64,000 nt of DNA from Streptomyces flavofungini (lineage in GTDB: Bacteria > Actinomycetota > Actinomycetes > Streptomycetales > Streptomycetaceae): positions 124,001 to 188,000 of the forward strand of contig NZ_BMVR01000004.1 in assembly GCF_014650815.1 (NCBI RefSeq). Direction: 5' to 3'. Both the position numbers and the translations under genes were made by a program. Shown piece by piece: positions 16,227-24,794 of this stretch. The notes under the pieces are model-generated. The model had not been told where the DNA came from. It saw only the letters and a list, made by a program, of their open reading frames with translations, and did no database searches. Each line of letters begins with the position of its first letter. The stretch's first letter is position 1.

Positions 16227-18401
16227 TCAGGCGCGGTGCGCGCGGGGGCGCAGCCAGCGGCGCCACCAGTTCCGCCACGGCGGTGGCTCCGGCGGGGGCG
16301 GCGCGGGGAGTGCGGGCAGGTCGGCGTGCGCGGGCGGCGCGGGGACGGCGACGGCGTCCGGGCGGGTGACCGGGGTGACCGTGATGGTGCAGGCGAGGTC
16401 CGGTACGTCCAACTCGACGCGGCCGAGCGCCCTTTTGTAGGCGCTGCGCGCGACGTGGCGGGCGTCGCCGCGCGCGCCGTCGTGCCAGGAGACCAGCACG
16501 AGCACGGCGGGCTCCGGCCAGGTGAACCACGCCTCGGCGCGCCCGGCACTTAGCCGACGCACCATCAGATCCTGTACCTGCTGCGGACTTTCGAGGACGA
16601 CACTGGGCCCGGCGACCGCGCGCTCGCCGAGCACGCTCACCGCGGTCATGCGCAGCCGCCTGGCCGGTGGCACGCGCACTTCGAGGTACTGGGCCGGTGC
16701 GGCCCGCCCGTGCGGGCGCGGTGCCTCCGGCCGCAGGTCCGGCGCGTCCCCGCCCGGCGCGAGGACGCCCGTGGTCCTGGCGAAGCGCTCCGAGACGTCC
16801 GAGCCCGGTGCGACCGGACCTCCCGGCCACGGCAGCAGCATGCTCCGGCCGCGCTCCGGCGGGTGCCAGGCGAGCAGCACGCGGTCTCCGGCGTCGTCGG
16901 CGTCCTCGACGCGCTCGGCGGTCAGCTTCTCGACGGGCGTCGGCCACCGTTCGGCGCGAGCCGTCACCCGGACCCCCGACGACCAGGCGACACCGCCGCC
17001 CGGGCCCGGATAGCCGCAGCTCACCTCGTATGTGTACGTCCCCACGTCCAGCGCGGTGTCCAGCGCCCGGTCGGCCGAGCAGGGCACGACCATCGGCCCG
17101 TGGGCCGCGCCGACATCCGGCATGCCGTGGCGCAGCACCCGGACCTCGGTGGCCGCCGGGTGCGGCCGCCAGCGCAGCCGGAGGCCGCCCGGCACCGGCA
17201 CGGTCGTCAACCCCGCGACGTCCGGGGCGATGAGCACGGGCGCGGTCACGTGCGGCACCCCGGCGACGCGGCCGCCCCGCACCGGCAGCACGGCGTAGCG
17301 CAGGGCACGGCCCAGCGGGGCGTCCGGGTCATGGGCCGTCAACAGCCGCGCCTCCGGGCCGACCACGTCGATCACCGCGATCTCGGTGGCGGCCTCCGGG
17401 GCGTCGTCGTCGAAGCGCAGGACGGTGTACGTCACGGGGGCTGCGGGGCGCGTGCCGGGCACGTGCGGCGCCCGCCAGGTCAGGCCGACGCGGCGGCCGT
17501 CCGTCCCCGCCCTGACCGCGTCCCGCTCCGGGGCGGACGGCGCGTCGGCCAGCGCGGTGGCCGCCCGCAGCAGCCCCGCCCGCAGCTCCGGCGCGTCCGT
17601 GGCCTGCCGCAGCGCGGCCAGCCAGGCGGCCGCCGCCGCCCGCGGGTCGCCGCATGCGAGCGACCGGCGGGCCGCGTACGCGCGAAAGCGCACCTTCGCG
17701 GAGCGGGCCCGCAGGCCGCCGATGAGGGCGGCAAGGACGTGGTCGTCCGGCGCGGCCGGCAGCAGGTCCGCGACGTGCTCGGCCCGGCGCAGCCGGAGGC
17801 TCGGCCAGATGTCGTTGAACTCCTCGGCCGCGCGCCGCTGTTGGCCGTCGGCGGGGAACGCGGCGTCGACGGCGGCGGCCAGCAGGCGGGCCTCGCTGCG
17901 GTGCACGCCGAGCGCGGCGACGTCGTCGGCGGTGATCGCGGTGCCCGCCGCGGCGCCGTCCTTCAGCAGACAGCACAGCTCCCACAGGACCACCCGGCGC
18001 AGCCCCATCGGGTGGTCGCGCGCGAGCGTCTCCAGGATGTCCGTGACCGCCGCCGCCGTCAGCGCGCGCGGATCGGCCGACACCTGCCACGCCTCCCGCG
18101 CCCGCCGCACGAACGGCACGTCCACGCGCTGCCACAGCCCACCGCGACCGGGGAACCACAGGCCGTCCAGGACCCGGAAGCCGTCGTCCGTCTCCGCCTT
18201 CGGCAGCGTGCCGAAGACACCGCCCGCCGCCCGCTGCCGCCCCGGCTCACGCAACAGCTCGGCGGCGTGCCGGAACCCCAGGCCCGTGAGGGCGGTGCGC
18301 AGTTGGGTGTACCCGCGCATGCCGGGGAACTGCGGCAGCACGGGCAGCGGTGGTGGTGCGCCGTCGGTGCCCCGGACGCCGGGCCGCCAGGTCGTCGCCA
18401 C
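16227..18401 (-). CDS. Protein with helical N terminus and FnIII-like C-terminal domains, last gene of the minus conflict operon
   Basis: A 724-residue protein. The first 290 residues are mostly helical (LRTALTGLGFRHAAELLRE, GLRRVVLWELCCLLKDG). The rest looks like three or four fibronectin type III-like beta sandwiches: GLRLRWRPHPAATEVRVLRH, then DRVLLAWHPPERGRS, and last EAWFTWPEPAVLVLVSWHDG. No signal peptide or membrane helix is visible. The tail is proline-rich and basic. The GTG at 18401 lies 3 bp after the stop of the ZorB-like gene, so it belongs to the same operon. A binding or scaffold role is the most that can be inferred. Confidence 0.85.
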   Translation of the reverse strand: MATTWRPGVRGTDGAPPPLPVLPQFPGMRGYTQLRTALTGLGFRHAAELLREPGRQRAAGGVFGTLPKAETDDGFRVLDGLWFPGRGGLWQRVDVPFVRRAREAWQVSADPRALTAAAVTDILETLARDHPMGLRRVVLWELCCLLKDGAAAGTAITADDVAALGVHRSEARLLAAAVDAAFPADGQQRRAAEEFNDIWPSLRLRRAEHVADLLPAAPDDHVLAALIGGLRARSAKVRFRAYAARRSLACGDPRAAAAAWLAALRQATDAPELRAGLLRAATALADAPSAPERDAVRAGTDGRRVGLTWRAPHVPGTRPAAPVTYTVLRFDDDAPEAATEIAVIDVVGPEARLLTAHDPDAPLGRALRYAVLPVRGGRVAGVPHVTAPVLIAPDVAGLTTVPVPGGLRLRWRPHPAATEVRVLRHGMPDVGAAHGPMVVPCSADRALDTALDVGTYTYEVSCGYPGPGGGVAWSSGVRVTARAERWPTPVEKLTAERVEDADDAGDRVLLAWHPPERGRSMLLPWPGGPVAPGSDVSERFARTTGVLAPGGDAPDLRPEAPRPHGRAAPAQYLEVRVPPARRLRMTAVSVLGERAVAGPSVVLESPQQVQDLMVRRLSAGRAEAWFTWPEPAVLVLVSWHDGARGDARHVARSAYKRALGRVELDVPDLACTITVTPVTRPDAVAVPAPPAHADLPALPAPPPPEPPPWRNWWRRWLRPRAHRA

Positions 18402-18404
18402 CGG

Positions 18405-18905
18405 TCAGCCTCCCGGCGCCGTGAAGAAGTACACGCGGACCACCGCGGTCGACGGGCTGTTGCTCAGGTCGTGGAAGTCGTCCGTCGCCGTCTTGCGGGT
18501 GAACATCTCCGGACGGCTCTTGCCCAGCAGTGAGTTGACGCGGTGGGCGTACGCCGTGCCGTTCCGGTCGCCGCCGAAGGTCAGCACGAGCGCGGCCGTA
18601 CGGCCCTGCCACTTCTTGGTGGACCGGCCGATCTGCGCCACGAGGGAGTCCTTGTCCGTGCCCTTGACCGTGAACTCCTCGGGCCTGCGCTCCACCGAAC
18701 GCGGCCCCGTGGGCTTCGGCTTCGGCTTCGCGCCGTTCCCGTCCGCGCTCTTCGACGGCTTCGGGCGCGCCGCGAGCGGGTCGGGCCGGTCGGCCATCGA
18801 CACCAGGGCGAGGACGAGCAGCAGGTCCGCGAACAGCCAGCCCGCGAGGACCACGCCCGCGACCCGACTGCCCGTGCCCCGCCCGCGCCGTCGGGACGGG
18901 CTCAC
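18405..18905 (-). CDS. Small single-pass membrane protein with an Asp in its helix (MotB/ZorB-like candidate)
   Basis: A 166-residue protein. A basic N terminus is followed by one membrane helix at about 15-38 (AGWLFADLLLVLALVSM) with Asp27 in the first half. An Asp at this place, in an A-D-hydrophobic context, is the ion-carrying signature of MotB, TolR/ExbD and ZorB stator proteins. After a Pro/Lys linker there is a small alpha/beta domain (AALVLTFGGDRNGTAYAHRV) that could be a reduced OmpA-like domain, though the match is weak. The GTG start overlaps the stop of the upstream coiled-coil membrane gene (GTGA). In ZorAB and MotAB the channel and stator are likewise adjacent. The gene call is firm; the stator assignment is a hypothesis. 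Confidence 0.8.
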   Translation of the reverse strand: MSPSRRRGRGTGSRVAGVVLAGWLFADLLLVLALVSMADRPDPLAARPKPSKSADGNGAKPKPKPTGPRSVERRPEEFTVKGTDKDSLVAQIGRSTKKWQGRTAALVLTFGGDRNGTAYAHRVNSLLGKSRPEMFTRKTATDDFHDLSNSPSTAVVRVYFFTAPGG

Positions 18906-20590
18906 GCGTCACCTCCGGAGGGCGGGGGAGGGGAGGGGCGACGGGTGGGTGGGCGCAGGGCGCGGGTGCGGGGGGAGGCGACGTCCGAGGAAGCGGTGTC
19001 AGAGCCGTTGTCCGACCCGGCGCCGGGTGCGGTCGGAGCGGGCGGGGTGTCCTGCGGGGTGGAGTGGTGCGGGGTGTCGCGGGGGGCGTCTTGCGGGGTG
19101 GTGGGCTGGTGGGGGGCCGGGGGTGGGCTCGGTGCGGGTGCGGGTGCGGGTGCGGGTGCGGGTGCTCGTGTCGGCGTGTGTTCCGGGGTGCGGCCGCCGT
19201 CGGCCTCCCGGTGCGGTGCCGCCGCCCGCGGGCCGGGCACCGGCGCCCCGTTCGTGCCGCCGGGCCTCGGCGTGGGCGCGGGCGTGCCGTAGTGGCCGGT
19301 CGACGCGTCGTACGAGGGCAGCGACGTACCGTACGGCTCCGTGTCCGGTGCCCCGTACCCGCCCGCGCCCGGCACTCCGTACGGATCCGGTGCCGCCGTC
19401 CCGTGCGGATCCGCCGCCGGACGCGTCGCCCCATTGCGCGCGGGCGCCCCCGGCGGGGACCCCGCCGCGGACCGCACGCCCGACTCCACCCGGGCCGCCG
19501 CGTCCTGCCAGTGGGCCGCCGCCGCGTCCCAGCGTTCCGTCGCCTCGCGGATGCCGTCCACGGCGTCGCTGGTGCGGCCGGTGCTGGTGACCAGGGCCTG
19601 GGAGGCCTGTTGGGTGGCGCGGGCCACCGACTCCGTCTTGGTGACGAGCTCCCGCTGGGCGGTGAGGAGGGCCTGCAGCGAGGTCTCGACCGTGGTGCCC
19701 GCGGCCTTCACCCGTTCGGCGATGACGTCGGCCGCGGCGGCGTGGGCGGCGCCCGCCTGGACCGTCGCCGCCTGGACGTCGCGCAGCGTGGTCTCCATGC
19801 GGTTCGCCGCCGCGCCCAGCTTCGGCACCTCCTTGGTGAGCTTGGTCGCGGCGTCCTGCATGGAGGTCGTCGCGGTCGCCACCGCCCCGGCCGCGGCGGT
19901 CAGCTCCTTGTGGTTCATCTCGGCCTTGGCGGCGAGGGAGTTCATCTGCCGTGCGGCTTTGGTCAGTTCGGCGGCGAACTGGGTGGGGGAGGCGCTGCGG
20001 TGCTGGGCGAGCAGCATCTGGAGCCGGGTGAGCACGGACGCGAGCCGGGCGAGCAGCCGCTCCCGCTCCGCCTCCTGGTCCGCCTCCTCCTTGTCCGCGC
20101 GCCAGCGCACGCGCGCGTGCACCACGGAGAGCAGGACGAGCAGGGCGATGAGGACCACCGCGGTCAGCGCCACGTTCTCGAAGCGCCCGAGCGGCGACAG
20201 GTGCCCGTCGAAGCCGGACTGCCAGAGCTGGAGGAAGGGCCGCGTCGCCTCCTTGCGGTTCTCCTCGGCGAGTTCCCCGTACGCCCGCACGGCGTCCCGC
20301 AGGCCGAACCAGGTGATCAGCAGCGGGATGAAGACGAGGACGCCGAGCGCGGCCTCCAGGACGCCGTCGCGGCGCGCGGACGGCCGGGAACCGGCCGTGG
20401 TGACGGTCTCGGGGCGCACATAGGCGCCCACGAGGTCCAGCTCGGCCCACTTGTCGAGACGGTTGCTGTGCGTCAAGTCATCGGCCAGCGCACGGAGTTC
20501 GGCGGCGCGCGGGCTGAGCGTCCGCCTGCCCGCGAGGTCCTGAAGCTGCTTGATGAGATCCTGCTTGTCCAGCAGTTCCGCGGGCGTCAA
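18902..20590 (-). CDS. Two-helix membrane protein with a long coiled coil (ZorA/MotA-like candidate)
   Basis: A 562-residue protein. Two membrane helices at about 78-98 (LEAALGVLVFIPLLITWFGL) and 139-158 (VALTAVVLIALLVLLSVV) are joined by a loop. Residues 165-380 form a long Ala/Thr/Gln-rich coiled coil (TKLTKEVPKLGAAANRMETT), resembling both chemoreceptor stalks and the ZorA tail. The last 170 residues are disordered and rich in Pro, Ala and Gly, with an Ala-Pro run. ZorA/MotA relatives usually have three or more helices, so this would be a divergent form. It is coupled by GTGA overlap to the small Asp-helix protein. An alternative is a simple membrane-tethered sensor. Confidence 0.82.
   Translation of the reverse strand: MTPAELLDKQDLIKQLQDLAGRRTLSPRAAELRALADDLTHSNRLDKWAELDLVGAYVRPETVTTAGSRPSARRDGVLEAALGVLVFIPLLITWFGLRDAVRAYGELAEENRKEATRPFLQLWQSGFDGHLSPLGRFENVALTAVVLIALLVLLSVVHARVRWRADKEEADQEAERERLLARLASVLTRLQMLLAQHRSASPTQFAAELTKAARQMNSLAAKAEMNHKELTAAAGAVATATTSMQDAATKLTKEVPKLGAAANRMETTLRDVQAATVQAGAAHAAAADVIAERVKAAGTTVETSLQALLTAQRELVTKTESVARATQQASQALVTSTGRTSDAVDGIREATERWDAAAAHWQDAAARVESGVRSAAGSPPGAPARNGATRPAADPHGTAAPDPYGVPGAGGYGAPDTEPYGTSLPSYDASTGHYGTPAPTPRPGGTNGAPVPGPRAAAPHREADGGRTPEHTPTRAPAPAPAPAPAPSPPPAPHQPTTPQDAPRDTPHHSTPQDTPPAPTAPGAGSDNGSDTASSDVASPRTRALRPPTRRPSPPPPSGGDA
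19131..19166. repeat. GGTGCG hexanucleotide microsatellite (Ala-Pro coding)
   Basis: Six tandem GGTGCG units on the plus strand encode the alternating Ala-Pro run in the coiled-coil membrane protein. A matching array of the same hexamer occurs in the CHAT gene at 29323-29376. Confidence 0.8.
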
Positions 20591-20604
20591 ACGCGTACTC
20601 CCTG

Positions 20605-20654
20605 TCTCGGAGTGGCTCGGAGTGGCTCGGAGTGTCTCGGCACGGCTCGGAGGG
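20605..20654. repeat. Five 10-bp tandem repeats between the Hsp70-like and coiled-coil genes
   Basis: Units of GCTCGGAGTG (with variants TCTCGGAGTG, TCTCGGCACG, GCTCGGAGGG) fill the 113-bp gap 20591-20703, the longest gap in the minus operon. They may have expanded by slippage. I see no open frame or clear promoter in them. Confidence 0.7.
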
Positions 20655-20703
20655 TCCCGGGCCGGTTGCGTGACCGCCGAGGCGCCTCGCCCGGGAGGTC
20701 TCG

Positions 20704-22656
20704 TCAGTCGAGGACGTCCCCCCGGCCGCGCCGGTTCCTGCCGTCGCGGCCGAGCAGGCGCGACAGCGCCTCGGCTCCGGGGTGTTCACGGTCCCACATG
20801 AGGCACTTGCCAAGGGCCTCAATCGCCTCATCCCGCGCGCCGATCCGGTGCAGTTCCTCCGCGTGCCGGAAGGTGCGGCGCGCGAGCAGCCCCCGCACCC
20901 GCTCGTTCGTCGGATCGTGGCCGTAGGCGCAGCGCAGCCACCGCTCGGCGTCCGCGAAGTGGTCCGGCGACATGTCGGCCATCGCGGCCGCGCAGTGCAC
21001 GTCGATCATCGCGTCGAGGACGTCCGCGCGGTCCGTGTGCGCGGTGGCCTGCTGCCAGGCCAGATGGGAGGCCTGCACCGCGCGCTCGTACCGGCCCTGC
21101 TCCAACAGCAGCCGGGCACGGGCGAGTTGACGCACGCTGTCGCGGCCGAGCCGCTGCCGTACGGCGACGGCCTCGTCGTCCGGCTTCTCCGCACGGCCGG
21201 GGTCCTCGGGCTCGCTGTCCGGCGCCAGGACGCCTCCCTCCCCGGCCCCGCCGAACGGCGCCCCGGCACCCGTGCCGAAGCCCGTGTCCGCGGCCGGGTC
21301 CGCGGCCCCTCCCGTCGTGAGCCCCGCCTCCAGCCCCGCCAGCACCTCCCGCGCCTCCGCCACGATGTCCCGCAGCAGCGCCACCGCCTCCCGCCTGCGC
21401 CCCTGCCGGGCGAGGTCCCGGGCGTGGGCGACGTCCTGGCGCGGCGCGGCCGGGCCGTCACCGGTGGGTGAGCCGGGCGGGAAGTCGGGCGGGACCAGGC
21501 TCGCCGTGAGGGCGGGGGCGTCGGCGAGGGTGTCGCGGGCGGGGTCGGCCGGTTCCAGGAGGCCTTCCTCCAGGGCCGTCGAGCGGGACGAGGGCGCGCC
21601 GCCGCCCCCGAGCCGCACCGCGTGCTTGAGGGCGCCGAGGGCCAGCAGCTCCGGCGGCCCGTGGGCGGTGCGCCGACCGAGGCCCGCCACCCCCGCACGC
21701 ACCTGCTCCATCCGGGTGCCGCCGCCGACCAGGAGCAGCGTGTCCACGTCCGCGCGGGGCACCGCGGACTCGTCGAGCAGAGCGTGCGCGCGCCGCACGG
21801 TGCGCTGGACGTGCGGCTCCAGGAACGCGTCCAGGTTCGGCCGGGTGATGCCCATGCGCAGGGCGGGCCCGGTCCCCAGGTCGAGGGTGAGGGCCGCGAA
21901 GTCCGTGGCCGCGGACCCGTCGTCGGCGGGCGGGCCGCTCAGCGCCTCCCGTGCCGCCTGCGCCCGCTCGCGCAGGCCGAGCCACACCTCGGCCGGGCCG
22001 CCCGTCACCGACGCGGGCCCGCGGTGCGCCCGCAGCAGCCGCACCGCGGACTCCAGGGTGGCCTCGTCGAAGGCGCGGCCCCCGGAGGTGCCCGCGCCGT
22101 CGTAGCCGAGCGCGCGGCAGTGCCCGCGCACGCCCCGCACCAGGCCGAGTTCGAAGCCGTCGTATCCCATGCCGTACACGAGGAACGTGCCGTTGTCCCG
22201 GTCCGTGGTGTGCCCCATGACCGCCGCCATCGAGTCGCTGATCAGCCGCACGGGCGTGAGCCCGGCCTCGCTCGCCGCGTCCCGCAGCGCCTGGCGCTGC
22301 GCCGACTGGAAGGACGCGGGCACGCTGATGACGGTCTGCGCGACGAACGCGTCCGCCTGCTCCTCGACGCGTTCGCGCAGCGCCCGCAGCAGTCGCACCA
22401 CGACCGTGTCCACGTCGGCTCCGTCGCCCCGCCCCGGCAGCGGACTCCCGCTGCCGAGCAGGGACTTGAGGCTCGGGAACGTCACCGGCAGCACGCCCGC
22501 ACCGGCCGGGGCGCAGAGCAGCCACGGCGGCCCGTCCGCGGGCAGGTCGAGGCGGCGCACCTGCTCGCCGGGCCCGGCGAACAGCGCCCGCACCCCGGTG
22601 GCGCCGAAGTCCACGCCGAGGCTGACGCGGTCCGCCCCGGCCCTGGCTGCCGTCAT
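20704..22656 (-). CDS. Hsp70-like protein with a degenerate ATP site and a TPR-like C terminus
   Basis: A 650-residue Hsp70 relative. The first phosphate loop reads LGVDFGATGVRALFAG where DnaK has DLGTTNS. The second phosphate loop reads VYGMGYDGFELG where DnaK has DLGGGTFD, so key nucleotide contacts are missing. The adenosine motif VDTLLLVGGGTRMEQV is kept. The substrate-binding domain is absent; instead the C terminus has helical TPR-like pairs (ARARLLLEQGRYERAVQASH, EELHRIGARDEAIEALGKC). It starts with ATG at 22656, overlapping the stop of the active-looking Hsp70 gene (ATGA). I infer a pseudo-chaperone or adaptor working with that Hsp70. Confidence 0.9.
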   Translation of the reverse strand: MTAARAGADRVSLGVDFGATGVRALFAGPGEQVRRLDLPADGPPWLLCAPAGAGVLPVTFPSLKSLLGSGSPLPGRGDGADVDTVVVRLLRALRERVEEQADAFVAQTVISVPASFQSAQRQALRDAASEAGLTPVRLISDSMAAVMGHTTDRDNGTFLVYGMGYDGFELGLVRGVRGHCRALGYDGAGTSGGRAFDEATLESAVRLLRAHRGPASVTGGPAEVWLGLRERAQAAREALSGPPADDGSAATDFAALTLDLGTGPALRMGITRPNLDAFLEPHVQRTVRRAHALLDESAVPRADVDTLLLVGGGTRMEQVRAGVAGLGRRTAHGPPELLALGALKHAVRLGGGGAPSSRSTALEEGLLEPADPARDTLADAPALTASLVPPDFPPGSPTGDGPAAPRQDVAHARDLARQGRRREAVALLRDIVAEAREVLAGLEAGLTTGGAADPAADTGFGTGAGAPFGGAGEGGVLAPDSEPEDPGRAEKPDDEAVAVRQRLGRDSVRQLARARLLLEQGRYERAVQASHLAWQQATAHTDRADVLDAMIDVHCAAAMADMSPDHFADAERWLRCAYGHDPTNERVRGLLARRTFRHAEELHRIGARDEAIEALGKCLMWDREHPGAEALSRLLGRDGRNRRGRGDVLD

Positions 22657-24794
22657 CCGCCGACCGTGTCGTCGGGGACCTGGAGGATGCCTCCGTAGTC
22701 CTTCTTGCTCGGCAGGGTCGGCACCGCGCGCTCCGAGTAGGCGACGGCGATCATGCTGCGCAGGTTCTTGGCCTGCTCGGCGGTCTGGACGCGGTTGCCC
22801 TGCCGGTGGGCGGCCTTGACCTGCTCGACGGCGTCACTGATGGCGTTCACCGTCTCCAACGGCGCGCCGTCCGAAGCCAGTTCGGCCTGCCGGAACTGAC
22901 TGGCGAGCCCGCACTGGTGGTACATGTCGTCGAGGAGCAGCTCGGTGAGGCGCTTGTACTCGCGGCTGTCGCCCATCTCCACGGCCCGCTGCGCCTGCGC
23001 GATGTCGCGGCGCGCCTTCATCTCCTGCGTCTGCTCGATGTACGTCCCGTACTGCTTCAGGAAACGCTGCGCCTCGCGCACGGCGAGCCCCAGCTCCTCG
23101 CGCAGCACCGCGCTGTCCACCTCCTGCTCGGTCTCGGGCGGCGGGGTGCGGGGCTTCTCGCGCCTCGGTGTCGCCTCCAGGACCATGTCGGTGCCGCGCA
23201 CGGCGATCCGCACGGTGATGATGCGGTCCGCCGAGTAGTTGAAGGACACGTCGACATGGCAGTTGATCTCGATCTCCTGCGGCAGCTCGAACTCCACCAC
23301 GCCCTGTTCGTGGTTCTCGCTCGCCACATGGCTGTCGCCCTCGTACACCGGCACCCGGATCAGCCGGCTGTCCGTCGCGTGGAACGTGCGCTGGCGGGGC
23401 TCCGGCAGCGGGTAGGGCGAACCGGCCGGGATGATCTCGACGAACACGTCGCGCTGCGCGCCCTTGACGGCGGCGATCCCCATGGCCATGGGCGTCGACT
23501 CGAACAGGCCCGTGGAGCCCACCGGGCGCCCGTTGACCAGGCTCTGCCCGCAGTCCACGCACGTCTCCGCGGTGTACTCGTTGGTCCGGGCGCACTTCGG
23601 GGCCGGGCACTCCACGCCGTCGAGGGTCTGCGCGAGCACCCCGGCGCCGTAGGCCACGCACTCCATCGGGTTGATGTTGCGGCGCACCTTGTCGGCGCCG
23701 AAGTACGCCTCCACCGCCTCGTACACGGGGCGGGTCAGCGTGCCGCCGCCGACGAGCAGCACGTCGGAGATGTCGGCGGGCGTCAGCTCGAAGCCCGACA
23801 GGCTCTCCTTGACCAGGTCCATGGTGCGGGCCACCAGCGGTGCGATCATCGCCTGGAACTCGGTGCGGGTGAGCGCCATCTCGACGTCGACGATCCCCTC
23901 GGGACCGCGGTACGCGGCCGGGATCACGATGTACGTCTCCGGCAGCTCGTTCAGCTCCCGCTTGGCCGCCTCCGCCGCCTTCTTCGCCTGGAACAGGAAC
24001 TCCTTGTCGCCCGCCGGGTCGACCCCCCGCTCCTCGCGCATCCAGGCGATGATCCGCTCCACGATCACCAGGTCGAAGTCGTCGCCGCCCAGCCAGATGT
24101 CCCCGGCGGAGCGCAGCACCTGGAACTGGCTGTGCCCCTCGCGGTCCTTGACCGTGTTCAGGACGGAGATGTCGAAGGTGCCGCCGCCCAGGTCGTACAC
24201 CAGGACGCGGCTGCGGGCGCCGTCCGGCTTGTGCAGGCCGAAGGCGACCGCCGCCGCCGTCGGCTCGTCGATGATCTTCTTCACCACCAGGCCCGCGCGC
24301 TCGGCGGCCTCCCGCGTCGCCGCCCGCTGCGCGTCCCGGAAGTACGCGGGCACCGTGATCACCGCGTGCGTGACCTGCTCGCCGAGGGTGCGCGCCGCGT
24401 CCCGCACCACCTTGTCGAGGATGACGCTGGAGATCTCCGCGGGCGTGCGGGTGCGGCCGCCCAGCGTGACGTGGGCCCGCGGGTCGTCGTCGGGCCCGGC
24501 CACGATCTCGTAGCTGAGCCGGTCGCGGGCCTCCACCACCGAGGTGTCCGCGAAGTCCCGGCCCATCAGGCGCTTCACCGACACGATGGTGTCCGTGGGC
24601 TGGCGCACCGCCCAGTTCAGGGCGTCCTCGCCGACGATCGTCTGCTCCTTGCCGTCGCGCCGCACCAGACCGACGACGGACGGCGTGAGGCGGTCGCCCT
24701 TGCTGTTGGTGAGGACCGCGATGTCACCGCGGTGCGGATCGTGGGCGGCGACGGCGCTGTTCGTCGTGCCGAGGTCGATCCCGATGGCCTTCAT
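22653..24794 (-). CDS. Hsp70 (DnaK-type) chaperone with an inserted zinc ribbon
   Basis: A 713-residue Hsp70. The ATPase site is intact: GIDLGTTNSAVAA (4-16), the VPAYFRDAQR and IDEPTAAAVAFG motifs, VYDLGGGTFDIS, and LLVGGGTLTRP. Between the ATPase and substrate-binding domains is an insert with four cysteines (Cys396, Cys401, Cys412, Cys415) that looks like a zinc ribbon, unlike housekeeping DnaK. A beta substrate-binding region follows (VVEFELPQEIEINCHVDVSF), then a helical lid. GrpE is encoded immediately upstream with ATGA overlap and the degenerate Hsp70 immediately downstream. This is a dedicated accessory copy, not the dnaK-grpE-dnaJ-hspR operon. Confidence 0.95.
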   Translation of the reverse strand: MKAIGIDLGTTNSAVAAHDPHRGDIAVLTNSKGDRLTPSVVGLVRRDGKEQTIVGEDALNWAVRQPTDTIVSVKRLMGRDFADTSVVEARDRLSYEIVAGPDDDPRAHVTLGGRTRTPAEISSVILDKVVRDAARTLGEQVTHAVITVPAYFRDAQRAATREAAERAGLVVKKIIDEPTAAAVAFGLHKPDGARSRVLVYDLGGGTFDISVLNTVKDREGHSQFQVLRSAGDIWLGGDDFDLVIVERIIAWMREERGVDPAGDKEFLFQAKKAAEAAKRELNELPETYIVIPAAYRGPEGIVDVEMALTRTEFQAMIAPLVARTMDLVKESLSGFELTPADISDVLLVGGGTLTRPVYEAVEAYFGADKVRRNINPMECVAYGAGVLAQTLDGVECPAPKCARTNEYTAETCVDCGQSLVNGRPVGSTGLFESTPMAMGIAAVKGAQRDVFVEIIPAGSPYPLPEPRQRTFHATDSRLIRVPVYEGDSHVASENHEQGVVEFELPQEIEINCHVDVSFNYSADRIITVRIAVRGTDMVLEATPRREKPRTPPPETEQEVDSAVLREELGLAVREAQRFLKQYGTYIEQTQEMKARRDIAQAQRAVEMGDSREYKRLTELLLDDMYHQCGLASQFRQAELASDGAPLETVNAISDAVEQVKAAHRQGNRVQTAEQAKNLRSMIAVAYSERAVPTLPSKKDYGGILQVPDDTVGG

